DNA of 64,000 nt from assembly GCF_004210375.1 (NCBI RefSeq), contig NC_134834.1, positions 92,880,170-92,944,169 on the forward strand. The letters are read 5' to 3'. A program made the translations under genes and the position numbers. A model generated the notes under the pieces. That model was not told the origin of the DNA, searched no databases, and saw only the letters and a program-made list of their open reading frames with translations. The number at the start of each line of letters is the position of its first letter. The stretch's first letter is position 1. This document shows positions 13,703 to 26,900 of the stretch, one piece after another. This DNA is from Tachypleus tridentatus. Lineage: Eukaryota > Arthropoda > Merostomata > Xiphosura > Limulidae.

Positions 13703-16597
13703 GTATTTTATCATAATTTATTAGTTCTAAGCTAGTAATTCTCCACCCTAGAACAGAGGTAATAACAGCTAAACACCAGAGTGTCTTTATAACTTCAAAA
13801 CCTATAAAATGAAAGATAATTTTAAAGTGCAGAAGTCAGAATAAACTGGTTTATTATCAAGACATTCGGCAGTGTTTCTGGCCACCAAAACAACATACAA
13901 GACACACTATGTGTTAACAGGAGTGATGACTTAGCAGTTCCCCACTTTCTGTAGCTCAGGCTGCGATGATCGAAACTATCACACATTTTCAGTGAATGTG
14001 CTTTACTGGATCCTTACGTCATACACCCAAATTCGAGGGAATCTATTACGAAATGCACGAGATATTAAATCTCTAATTTTGACGGACTGTTTTTTTTCTT
14101 TTCTTTGTGATAAAAAATAATTGTCATGAATTTTTTTAAAATCAAATTTGGAACAATGATAGATCTTTGTAAACTACAATTATTTGTCAAATAGTAAGTC
14201 ACATATGCAAAGTTAGCTAACAAAAGCCGCTCAGTTTTGACCAACATTGTTGCATATCCCTACACAAAAGGTCACGTAAGCTATCGGTAACATTTTTACT
14301 ACAGCTTCAGCTAGAAGTAAAATTGACCTTTTTTTAGTTGTTTTTTTCATTCGGATCAAAGATGGCTGATTTAGAGCATAGCAGTTTATAACTTAAGTTT
14401 TCAAAATAATCACACCAGTAGATGGTTATTATTGATTATTAATTTCCCGCTTTTAGCCTAAAATGTACTAAATATTTTAAAATTATCCTGATTAAAGAGC
14501 GATTAGCATCATATGATATTAACTTAAATAATGATGATGCTTAATACGGCTATACCGAGTGCATTCGGGTGATGACATGAAACTATTAATCTAGTTTCCA
14601 CAGCGTTACTATATATAATTTGGTTGTTTCTGTAAAATATAGGTCTGTTACGAATTATAGGATGCGATCCTAAAACTAATAATGGTTAATTTCAAGTGTT
14701 ACTTTATTACTTGTTGTGGTTTGTTAACAGAAAGTTCATTACTTAATCAGACCGCGTTTTCGGTCAACTTGGGCCATGAAGGTGAGTAAAACAAAATACT
14801 AGGCCTAGTTAACTAATGAATGAATAATTGCTGTAAAATTATTACCAATACTATAAATGTAGTTACCAATTTTTCCACCAGGTTTGATTTAATTCCTTAC
14901 AGTCGTTTACTAAATTCGCTTTGGTCGAACCTTTTTTTTTCACGTCAAAGGTGTTTTGATTAGATTTTTTTTACACAAGGATTTAGAAAATATAGTTTCA
15001 ACTGACTGGGACTGAATGGCTCCAAAGGACATAAGAATCAAAATAAGGCTTGAAATATTAAGAACTCACTAGATTATGAATGTGGAAGAAATACTATTTT
15101 AAATCGAATAAATGTAAACATACCCACAAAAAAAAACATTACATTCTTATACAAAGCATCATAAGTAATTGTAAAGTAAATAAGTTTCAAATAAACAATA
15201 GTTTATGAACTTAAGTTTTTACGTTTGCATCAGATCAGCAATTGTAATTGAACAGTTTCCCCTGGAGATAAACTTGTCAACCCTATCTACTTTCAACAAA
15301 AGATGTGCCAAAGTATACAACGTGTATGTAACTGACAGAATTAGCAGGGTGTTAAAATATTTTAATGAGCATAAGAGTCAGGGGAACTGATGTTGTCTGA
15401 ACATTTTTGATTTGTTACTGAAGTGCTACACTGAATGGAGAATAGAGAATTTGTGTATAATTATTACAGACAAAAGTACCCGTCCCCAGTGATGGAAAAG
15501 TTTAAGTCAATATATAAATTTAAATTATTTCATGAACTTTAGAAAAGTTAATTTTGTTACACTCTTGGTTTCGCTCAGAACCAGAGCGAAAAACTACTTA
15601 CACCTCCCATCATGGAAAGTAATTGTTGAACATTTAAGTCAGGCTAAAATACACTCAACAATAACATCAGTAAATCTATATTTTTATTGTTTAAGTTACG
15701 TCAATGTTTGAAATCTGAATGACAGTGTTATTAGTTTCTAACAATTTAGTGTAGAATATTCTGATTTGTGAAATAAAATTTCGCATCAACCCATTATTCA
15801 TTTCAACAGTGAATACTGTAAGAACAGGTCTTTCAAACGAAATACTGACGAACACTCAGGGAGACACGGCGGTTCGTAATACATATAAAGTGGAAAGTAG
15901 TTGTTTCATTTTTTAACTCAATGATCACGACTTACATGAGAAATAAGTTCCTCGCAAGTTCACAATTAGCATATTAAATTCAAATATATTTCGATGCCTG
16001 GCTTTATGTGGCAAGCGATGATGATACTAGAACTTCTGTATGGTTTCTATATCGGTAGTGAAAATATTCAAACTACCTACGATGTCACAGGGCATAGGAT
16101 AATACCGATGTAAATTAGCACTAATCAGGATATTGTAAAATCCATGATATTTTAATTCTCTATTGAAATAACGTAAGACTAACATCAGTCCTTTTGTTCA
16201 TTTCCCATTATTATTTATAGATGTATCCCAGGAATTAATAATCTACAAAGGACTGTAATGTATTTACTATTATTTATTTACTTTATTATCGATGTTTGTT
16301 TCAGTTAAATACACATTTAGAAATACATGCAACTTATGCTGTTAAATGTGTATTGCGAAATTCCACCTATTCACTAGATTTGTAGAAGAGTCTTGAGTGT
16401 AAGAATCAACAATGTGTATGTATGTAAATACGAGTATTGTTGCCTTAGCTGGAAATTTTAGAAAATATCCTCTCAAGTTTATAAAAGGTAATCAACGGAA
16501 CGGGAATAGACAAATATTGGTCAGCTATAGTCAGTATACTATAACTCTTAGAAGTTATAACTGTGATAAACGTTTATTAATCAGGAAACTATAAATA

Positions 16598-17093
16598 CAG
16601 TGGAGCGCCGTTAAGACGCGGTATTGGGGGGGGGGTCAACCTGCTTAACCGCGGCTTAAACCTTTGTGACTGAAAAGCCGAAGTCGCCAACAGCTCCGCC
16701 GAGGAGCCTCATCCGGCCATTGCGTGATCATTATAATATTAATGTATAGACTATTCAGATACAATTGACAAGTGCCGTTTTAACACAAACGACCAATGCA
16801 TTGCGATGGTTCGCTTTTCCCTGTAAAGTTTCGTCTTCCCGTGTTACGTGCGGGCCGTCATTTTAAATCGCATGGGAGCGATATTGCGCAGTTGCATAAA
16901 TTATTAAATTTTTAATACCGAATTTATTAACTGACAGTTAAACAATAAGAAAAAACAAATAAAATACATTTCAAACCATTTTATTTCACATTTTTTAATG
17001 ATTTAATACATCAAAAATTTTGGGACAAGACTTGCTACAGCGGCTTAAGCGATTTCGCGGTTTACTGGTCCGCGGCTTAATGGCGCTCCACTG
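16598..17093. mobile_element. Tigger/pogo-like MITE
   Basis: 496 bp with inverted ends CAGTGGAGCGCCGTTAAGAC and CAGTGGAGCGCCATTAAGCC flanked by TA on both sides (16596-16597 and 17094-17095). No transposase is present. The end sequence resembles pogo/Tigger-type termini. It lies beyond the last recognised sDscam exon, so it is either in a downstream intron or 3' of the gene. Confidence 0.85.
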
Positions 17094-17415
17094 TATCTGA
17101 CCAAGTAGATTTCAAACGTTACTAGCTGTGTGAAGAGCTAGATAGTAAACTGTATCGATATCGACTCGAAATTAATTCTACCAGGGTGAACAGTCTATAA
17201 AATATTCAGTTCCAGACCAGAGAGAAAATTCAGTAATGTACAATTGTAAGTTTATAAATCCTCTGCATAAGTCAATATTTGTAATAGCCGTTATCATAAA
17301 TTGTATTGTTTGTACATTAAAACAGATTTGTGTTAAGAAAGAAAAACGTGTTCATCAATCTTGTTGGCGAATATAATAAATTTAATTCATACCGACATTC
17401 AATTAACTTCATTAA

Positions 17416-17948
17416 TCAAAATTTCAGGCTATTTGAAATAGTAATACGTAACATAACAAATGGGAGATTAGTCTGGGATACTTTATAATACGTAACATGA
17501 GCTTCCATTATTCCCTTAATGAGACACTTTTCCCCATTAATTCTAAGTTTCATTGAATTATGTGCCTTGGTGATATGAATGTCAATATTATTACTAACTG
17601 AATAAAAACGGACATTTTTATATACATTTTTTTCGATTGCATTTTGCACAAACCACCAAAAATATAATTTTATATCACAAATTTTAAATAAAGCTGTAAA
17701 TACCTCATTAGACTTGGGCTCTCTTCCTTTATTTAACCTCCTTCTGTCACCGGAAGTATTGTTATTACCATTTACTGGTAACGTAGAGGAGGAGGCAGGG
17801 TAGTCATCTGGTGGTGGTGGAGGTGGCAGTGGGAACATTGGAGGTGGTGGAGGTGGCTGTAATAGTGGTCGGGTTTTCTCCAGGTCTACATATCGATGGG
17901 GTAAGGTGCCATTCATACTGTACGGGTAGATTTTCTCGGTCACTGCTT
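17416..17948 (-). CDS. sDscam: Constant exon: proline-rich cytoplasmic tail, possibly terminal
   Basis: Acceptor TTTCCAG at 17949, entering in phase 1. Encodes EAVTEKIYPYSMNG, a tyrosine-containing stretch HRYVDLEKTRPLL, then PPPPPPMFPLPPPPPPDDYP, a candidate SH3/EVH1 ligand, and GDRRRLNKGREPKSNE. At 17703 a GAG|GTATTT donor would end the exon in phase 0 after 245 nt. If it is not used, the frame runs 95 more codons to a stop at 17416 with unremarkable sequence. No matching downstream exon was recognised, so the true C-terminus is open. Low complexity fades after SNE, which favours splicing. Confidence 0.8.
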
Positions 17949-20900
17949 CTGGAAATGGAAGAAGTTTAATTAAAACCCACTTTATATTGTATCCCACTTT
18001 ATATTGTATCCCACTTTATATTGTATCCAAATGAACTCCTTTAATCAGATCTCTCACTATGAGTAAGTTTATCCAATGATGCGTACATTTGCCACTGTGG
18101 ATGTAAATTACCATTCTATTAAAATAAGATAGTATATTCTATACACGATACACAAGTTGAAATTATTCACTTTCGTGAAGAAGCAACATTATGGACACAA
18201 TGTGAAGCTAGAATGACAAAAATGAATGTTGTTTTTGTTTTCAGAAAACAAACGCCGTTCCTTTAAATATTGCTCCAACAAATAGTGTATGCTAGTACAT
18301 ACAAATAAACCTACTGAGGAGGCACTGTCCCAGGGGCAGGTTGGTCCACCAGAACACCGAACAGTTGCCAGGTGGACCGGTGCACTCGACGCATTCTAAT
18401 GTAAAAAATCTACGCCCCTGGATAGCATAAGCATTTTTTAAAAATAAAGTTAAATTTTTGACGTTTTATATTAAAGCATATCTTTATATTTGGTGTTCAT
18501 TAATATATTTTTCTTCTCGAAAGTAAAGTTTTCAATATTTAAAAACTTCTCGTACAAACACATACAGTTTGTTGTCTACAGAATATACCTGCCATACTTT
18601 ATTTTAATTTAATGACGTAAGGACTTATCTGTCGACTAATGTGTTTCCGTTATATGTCATACGCACACGGAACTCGTATGTAAAGCAACGCGAACCAATC
18701 ATCGTTGTGCTGAGAATCTAAGAAGTACGTAAAGACTCGACCACAGAAGAAAGGTTCTGTTGTACGATGTTTATACTATCAACTATATTTTTCAACTTAC
18801 TGACACGTACTAAGTGCAGACGGGTAGCATACATCTTTTAAACACGCGATTAAGTGAAATTTATTTTGGTTTTAAACTTCTGGTGAAGCTGCACGAGGAC
18901 TATCCGTGCTAGCCATTCCAAATTTAGCAGTGATAATCAACTAGTCATCACCACCTACCATCAAGCCTGGGGTTACTCTCTTATCAACGACTATTGAAAT
19001 TAGCCGTCATATTATAATGGCTCATGGATTAGAACCTATGACACTCACATTGCGAGTCAAGTGTCATAACCACCAGGTCAGGACCGAAGCTTTATTAAAC
19101 CAAAATTACATCTATCAATGTTTTGTTACAGTCACTCACCCACTGCCCTGTTATATCGTCTCTGTTCCTTCTTCACGTAGACGCAAGACGTAACCAGGAC
19201 AAAGACTATGATGGCTACAGAAGCTGCTAATGGAGCTAGAACCGGTAAACGAAGATAAACTGGGAGTTCTTCTTCACCCGTGATTACAGCATGAAAATTC
19301 CATTTCATCGGCCCTTCTGAAGAGACAATGTTTTATTCTCCAGACAGTTTTTACTTGTAGCCTTTTATTTAAATGTACATGCCAAGTTTGTGATTGTGAG
19401 ATTCTACAAGTCTTTGATAATAAAAACTGTGAACAACCTTATATTTAATTCCACTCGCAAGTTTACCTACAAGTGCATTAATTTCTTAAGCCTAATTAGA
19501 AATGTAATAATTAAATCAACCTAAGTCAAATATTCATAATAAATATAAGTTTTAAATGCCATTGAAAATTCAGAAATTTTAACATTTTAAGTGCTGTTTG
19601 TAAATACAGTATACTTCTTGCTAAACATCCATAATAAATTATACTGAAAAGTAAAGTTATAGCGTAAAAATTTAGTAGTTTCTTTAACTGGGTGAAAATA
19701 CTTTAAAAAAAAAACTTTAACTATAATCACCAATTTATGTGTAAAATTGGTTTGGGTTGAGAAAAATGTATGTAGAGGAACGAATAACGTTTCGACCTTC
19801 ATCGGTCATCGTCAAGTTCACAAAGAAAGAAAGAGGTAACTGATCGATAGCTGACTACATGTTTGAAGGGGGTTGTGTAACTGAGTGTAGGAATGTAGAG
19901 GGGGTATTTAGATGCGTGATTATATTTATTAATATAGGTATACAGGTGTACCTTTGTATTGGTTTATATAGGGCTTGAGTTGTTGTATAAGTAAGGCTTC
20001 TTTAATTTTGCGTTTGTTTCTTTATTTAGTATTTGAGTGTTTTCTATGGTTATGTTGTGTTTATTTGACTTGCAGTGTTCGAAAACGTGTGAAGGTGACT
20101 TTTTGTGTGTTTTGAATCTGGTTTCCATTTTTCTACTTGTTTCTACAATATAAAAATCGTGGCAGTTATCACATTGTATTTTATAAATAATGTTGGCGTG
20201 GTGTTTGTCGGTGTAGTTTTTACATAGTATAGACTTGTTTTGTGCCTGGTTTTTTTAATAAATTTGGTATTAACTGGAATGTCATATTTTGTTACTAGTT
20301 TTTGCCAAATGTTGGTTATTTTTCTGATGATGTCGGGAATATATAGTATGCAGCAGTATATGGTTTCGTGATTTTTTAATTCGTGGGATATATTTACTTT
20401 TGTTGGTTGATTTTGCTTTTTGTCGGTGTGTGCGTATAATGTTTTCTACGGTTTGTGGAGGAAACTTATTGATGTTGATGAAGTATTATTTTATTTTGTC
20501 TAATTCATCGTTAATTTTATCTGGTGAGCATAGTTTTATGGCTGTGTTTATTTGGTTTCTTAGTATGTTGAGTTTTTGTTTTGTTTCATGTGCTGAGTCC
20601 CAAGGAATGTATAGTCCAGTATGGGTGATTTTTCGGTGGATTTCTGTTTTAAATTGTGTATCAGTTCTTGTAATTTTGAGGTTAAGAAATGATATTTGAT
20701 TGCTTTCTTCCTGTTCACATGTGAAGTTAATGTTGGGATGTACAGAGTGTGATTAATAAAATTAAGTATGTGTTCTGTAGATTTGAATCCTGCAACCGTG
20801 TCATCTACATATCTGTACCAGTATAGTGGTGGATGTAATGCTATGTTAATTGCTTGTGTTTCAACTTGTGTCATAAAAATATTGGCTAGAACTGGTAATA

Positions 20901-23900
20901 CTGGATTGCCCATGCTTAGCCCATTTGTTTGTATATAGAAACTTGATAATGACCAAAGAAGGTCGAAATGATGTTCGGTCCTCTAGATAAAATTTTTTCA
21001 ACCCATACCAGCCGTTTTTACATACACATTTTTCTCTACAAGTGGGTTTTCTTGTCATCACTGATAATCACCAATTTGTTTCCATACAGTTCATTATCTA
21101 GGGGGGTTCTATACACTGTATCATGTTCAGTAATTTTATGTTCGTACCTATTACAATACTTCATGTGAAAAACTGACCAAAATTATGGGTGAATCATTAT
21201 AGATCATTTTTATGTAAATTACATATGACACCCTAGTAGTAGCATTAATTGCAGTATTGTTGGTTTTGCTGTTTACGTTTTCTGTGCAACTACCAAACTG
21301 TTGAGCCCACAAGTAATAGATTATAAAAATGTCTTTAACAATTTAATGAGGATCCATGTGGTTCCTATCAGCAATTCTAGTGTATTTTTAATTGTATATA
21401 TAGTCCTGCAGTAAAATAATTCAACTTTCAAGAATTACAAATATGTTAATAACATTATTCACCATTACAGGTACTAGGCCTAGACCTGATACCCCAGTTA
21501 ATTTTTGTAAAAATTAACCCAGCACCTATAGAAACTTCAAGGTATTTGGGTTTGGGAGTTGCACCTTCAATTTTTATTTACTTGTTATTGTAATATCAAA
21601 GATATTAGTGGGGTTTGTTTTCCTTTTATATCATAAGCTTCCTTAAAAGTTAATAACTCATTTTGTTCACACTAGTGACATGAAAACCTTTGGAAGAAGG
21701 AACATAAAATTTGTTTTGTTGAACTTAATTATCTAATCAAAACTAGACACAGCCTTTGCAGACTTACTCGCCCCATCTGTCTTAACCGACACCGTTTCAC
21801 TTGGGTTACTGTTTCCTATCTGACTAGCAGCTTGAAGATACATGTGATAAACACTTCCAGCCCTGAGCCCCTGCAAGGTATATACCTTCTTCTCTGTCTG
21901 AGGGATTGTTACCTCAGTCCACGTGCCAGAGTCTTCTTTGTAAAATAAGATGTAATCTGAAGTAAAAGGCAGTAAGTTTCTTAAAGATCAGATTCATACA
22001 ATGGGAAAAAAAAACTTCATTTACTTATTATTCTTAAACTGCTATTATCAAGTACCATTATTCTTTAAAAGGTTATAATAAAATAAAACATTTATATTTG
22101 GTTAATAATACAGTTTTCAAACAGAAAAATTTGTGTGAAATTCAAAACAAACAAAAAACGGGCAGCTATCTGCCACATAAAGACTTATGGACAGTGATTC
22201 TTTTAAGCCTAAACAGAATTGGGAGAAAGGCACTTACGTGAGATTATATCAGTGCTTTGTTCCCAATTGATAGTAATAGAGGTTTCTGATTGAGCACTGA
22301 CCCACAAGGATGGAGGTGGTGGTGGATCTAAAGATGTAAAAAAATATAATTTTAAAATTTCATTTAAATAAATTATATTTATTAGTTAAGCCAACAAGCA
22401 CTGTGCAAGAAAATATGATTTGTTTTCACTAATTAAAAACACTCTGTTAATAAACAATCATTACAACACAAATTCTATAAATGATGTCCCAATTCTATAA
22501 ACTGCAGATTTGTAGTTTTTATTTTTTATTTGGAATACTTATTACATTTTCTTTAAGTAAATAAAAGCCATTATTTACCTGAATCTTTGGTTCTCTTTAG
22601 AATTTCTTGAGATTCAGGTCCTGTACCTGCATCATTGAAAGCCCGAACTACAATACCATAGTCAGTATTTTTAAGCAAGTGTCGAAGTAAATATTCTTCG
22701 GCAAGACCTTCACTAAATGGAACAAGTTTGTAAGAGTAAGAATCAGTTGAATCCTTTTCTTTGTAGCCAACATAATAACCTTTCAGTTGCCCATTCCAAT
22801 GGTCCTTTGGTGGTGCCTGACAATAAAACCATTTCCATAATTAGAACTTGATACAAGGCTCAGGCAAACCAAAAATATAATAGTTATTGCAAATTTTAAT
22901 TCAGCACAGATGAAAACAATATTCAGATATTTTTAGTGCAGTCTAGTCTCATTCAGGAAGTATAATGCTATACTCAAATAACCAACTATTTTACTAACTG
23001 GTTGTTTGTTTTTAGTGCACAATGGACTATATGCCCTATTTCTATGGAAGGGAACCAAACCCCAGATATCAGTATTAGAGTTGGATGACTCAAAATAAGA
23101 AACTCAACAACTAGAGCACTCTCTGAATGTTGAAATATTTCATCAAAAAATACAGAGAACATTTGTGACTTTTTACAAAATATCTTACAGATATCTCGGA
23201 AATCTGAAAATTGCCATGAATTTATCAAAGATGAAAGGGATTTTCTTTGATATGCCTTAAGCCAAGACGAGTTAGACAACCCATTATTAAGGGTAACCTT
23301 CTGCATAAATTTTAATTTTATAACTGGTTCTTAAAGACTAAACTATGAAACATATATATGACTCATTAGTACATATACCACAGTGTTCTGTTATATATTT
23401 TCCAAATACTAAGAATCATCCCTTTCTTCATATGTTTCCTAGAGATACACAGCTAAGTCCAGCATTGTTCGTGTGATTCTGGTAAGTAACTTGGCAAAAA
23501 CTTAAGAACATAACTGTATTGAAATAATAAAGAATATTTTTACCATAATTAAGTGAATATAACATTATGTTCTACACAGTTACACAAGCACAATGTACAG
23601 AAAGTGAAACACACCCTAAAAAAATATATTTACCTACAATCTTATCTAACATACTAACCTTCCACTTGATATGAAAAGTACCAGCTCCTCTGGCTTCAAC
23701 TTGTACATCAGTAGGTGGGGCACTTGGTTCTTAAAGAATATGGACCATAAAATGCTATTATTGTACATAAAACTCTCATTTTACTTAAGCAAATATATCC
23801 ACAGTGTAACTGACAGTAACTGAACTAAATATATAATTTAATTATTAATTGAACCTAATAAGTTACCTAAAACCTACTATATTCCATATTTATTAGGGCT

Positions 23901-26900
23901 AAACAAACAGACCAATGTACGTATTTAACCCACAAAAATAATTTTGAAGTTAAAAATATTTGCTTTCATTATTTTTTTTCAATTTTTACTTGTATTCAAA
24001 TAACTAAGAATAAATGACAAAAAATTTGATTCTGATTAGAGAGGTTTTGATTTGGTTGAAAGATGATGTTTTTTTCTGTAGCAAAATATCTAAGGTTATC
24101 TACTACTGTAATTTTAATCACCAGGTGATGCCAGGTCAGAAAGGGCAAATATTACAAACAAGTTTCCAATAAAAAATGTTTCTTCACCTGTATTAGCTGA
24201 TCTTAATATATGAACTGAAATAACGACTTACTTTATGTGACACACTGAAATCATGATTACATGGGTGAAAAGCAACATTTTGCAAACTGCACATGCTACA
24301 CAAATGTTTTCACCCTTTTTCAACTAACGTTAAAGGTTCTTAAGTTAATAATATATTATATAAAGTGCACAGTAATCTATAATTTCCATATATTAATATA
24401 TCATATATAGAAAACCACTTTAATGCCAAATTTCATAATAAAATTTGTTGTTTACAAAGCACTCAGATACAAACTTAATTATAGGGATTGTTACTAAATC
24501 AATAAAAGCTGATAAACTCTTAATATGTACTACAAACAGAATATTTTTTGTCAAGTAGAAGCACAGAGCAAACTATGATAATCCAAGATTTATGAAACAA
24601 AAAAATAAGTTTTTTTTTATTATGATAGTCACATGGTAAGAAAGGTTGTGTAATTTTTGGCTAAGTGTAAAAAACACTCATTTTAAAGCTAAGTAAATAC
24701 GTTATAATCATAGATAATGTTTTTGTACCCACTGTTGAGTTCTCTATATGGCTCTTCTTTTTTTAAATTAATTAGAGGCACCTGTTTACAGTACAGTGTG
24801 TGTGTGTGTGTGTGTGTGTGTAAAGACATCACAGATGGGAAAGTTTCATTAAACTTGATTTTGTCAAATATCACACAATATTTCTGTAGCAAATACATGC
24901 ATGATTAACTACATTAAAATAATGTAGTTTTAAAAAACGAATTCATCATGAATTGTTCCCCAAGGTTACTCGAAATTCCACATCAAAACCAGGATGTAAT
25001 TAAACAACACAATACCATGGTTACTGGATGTCTTTTATAAAGCACATAATCATAATGATTTTAAACTAATATTGTTATACAGAAGTTAAGAAATATACAC
25101 TAAGAACTAGTTGCACATGATAATGTACTGGCATGTCACCAGGTGAACCATTCAGCAATGTAATCCAACCAGAACATAGTTATTGTTGGAAAAATATGTT
25201 ACAATCTTTTATGAGGAAGGATATTTGTGAAACAAGGTTACAAACCAAAAGGAGGCAATGGACAAAACACCTGAAAAAGGAAATGATCAAAGTGTTCCGT
25301 AAATGTGATAAAACATTCACAGCAGATAGTTAAGTGAGTAACCAGTTTTAAAATCACAACCCAATCACGAGTGGTGTTTTCGTTTATTACATGATGGTGG
25401 TGATCTCACACACACAGACTTCCTGTTGCTTATACCTGGAATTCTTAACAGAATGATAAATGAAAATCTACAGTTAATAAAGGCTCTCATACCAAAATGG
25501 AACCACAACATTTACAATCGACCACAAACAATTGTTAAGTCTTCTAACGCAGCTTTCAATGGACTTTTCTGCCTTTGGGTTGTTTAAATGCGACCTAAGA
25601 CGCTGACGTTCACACAAAGTCTGTGAAAACGGTGTCAAGAAATGTGATTTGTTACAAAATATCATCACACCAAAAAATATATAACCAATAAATGGCACAT
25701 CCAGGGCTATTACACTGAGCATGGTTACTGACCAAGGAAGCAGTTTCAAGGGCAGTACAGACCAACAAAGTATTCTTAGAAAGTACAATTAACCATATGT
25801 ATTTACATACATTCTGTGATCAAACATTGTCTGTACTTGGAACAATGACAAAGGCTTGTGTGTAACATGTACCTTCTTCCTTTGTAAGAAAACGTCGGTT
25901 TTCTGATGGTGTTCCTTTCCCTACATTGTTCTCTGCTATCACTCGTACTACGTATGATGTTCCTGGTTGAAGTTTTCGAAGTATTGTTGAAGTCTGTGCT
26001 GAAGAAACAGTCACTTCTTCTAGTCGATGTGGAGCACCTAAATTTAGAAAGTACACAGTAAGTAACTGGCAACTAAATGTTTTTGCTTTTCCTGTCATTA
26101 TTAAACTTAAAAGTAATACTAATGCAGAAAAATAAAATGTATGTACCTTGATTTCTCCAATACTGAATTAAGTATTTGTTGACAGGGCTATTTCCACTAT
26201 AGGGTACTGTCCAGGTGACACTGATACTTCTACTCCATGCCTGGTCAACACGAACATCTGAGGGGGCTGAAGGTGGTTCTACAGGTTTTTGTGAAGAAAA
26301 ACAACATATCATAAACTGAAAGTAATTAATAGCTATACTGAACAATCACCCACTGGTTTAATTAAACTTCTTCATTACAAATCATCTTTTAAATAATGGA
26401 AAAAACAATCTTGTTACAACACAAATATCTGTTTGTTTTAAATTTCGAACAAAGATATACGAGGGCTATCTACACTAACTGTCATTAATTTAGCAGTGTA
26501 AGACTAGAGGGAAGGCACTAGTCATCACCATCCACCACTAACTCTTGGGCTACTCTTTTAAGAACGAATAGTGGGACTGACAGTCACATTATAATGACGA
26601 GTATGTGTAGTGTAACAAGGATTCGAACCCATGACCCCCTCGGGTTGTAAGACAAGTACCCTAACTACCTGGCCATGCTGGGCCTGCACTCAAATAAAAA
26701 AATTAATTTGAAAAACAAATAATAGTGAAAACAAAAACAATCAGGTTTTAAACACTGCCTTCGAGTGTTTATTTCCAAAAAGGTAAGTCTTAATGTTCAT
26801 GTTACTACACTTTATGAAAATATCGACTCAGAAGTAAATGGTGAATAAACTGTACACTTCAATGATGATTTGAATATACCACAGCAAATTAAAAATCACA

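Larger units (their letters stand above)
10861..16597. other. No supported gene
   Basis: Contains one SINE (13191) and a C/T-rich duplication (13630). Nothing else has coding or RNA character that I can defend. Confidence 0.5.
19737..21063 (-). mobile_element. 5'-truncated Penelope-like retroelement with 14-bp target duplication
   Basis: The 1.33-kb insert is bounded by ATAATCACCAATTT at 19723-19736 and 21064-21077. It carries reverse-transcriptase and GIY-YIG remnants on the minus strand, the combination that defines Penelope-like elements. The ends carry the ACGTTTCGACCTT-type motif (19788) and a related, rearranged copy near 20970. It sits in the intron between FNIII-3 and the membrane exon. 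Confidence 0.88.

Noticed and set aside
14741..14790. Exon-like stretch on the plus strand ending ATGAAG then GTGAGTAAAA
   Set aside because: An acceptor-like and a donor-like site flank it, but there is no recognisable product and no partner exon.
25133..25333. 66-codon plus-strand frame in the FNIII-1 to FNIII-2 intron
   Set aside because: No homology recognised, no splice sites, and antisense to a well-supported intron.
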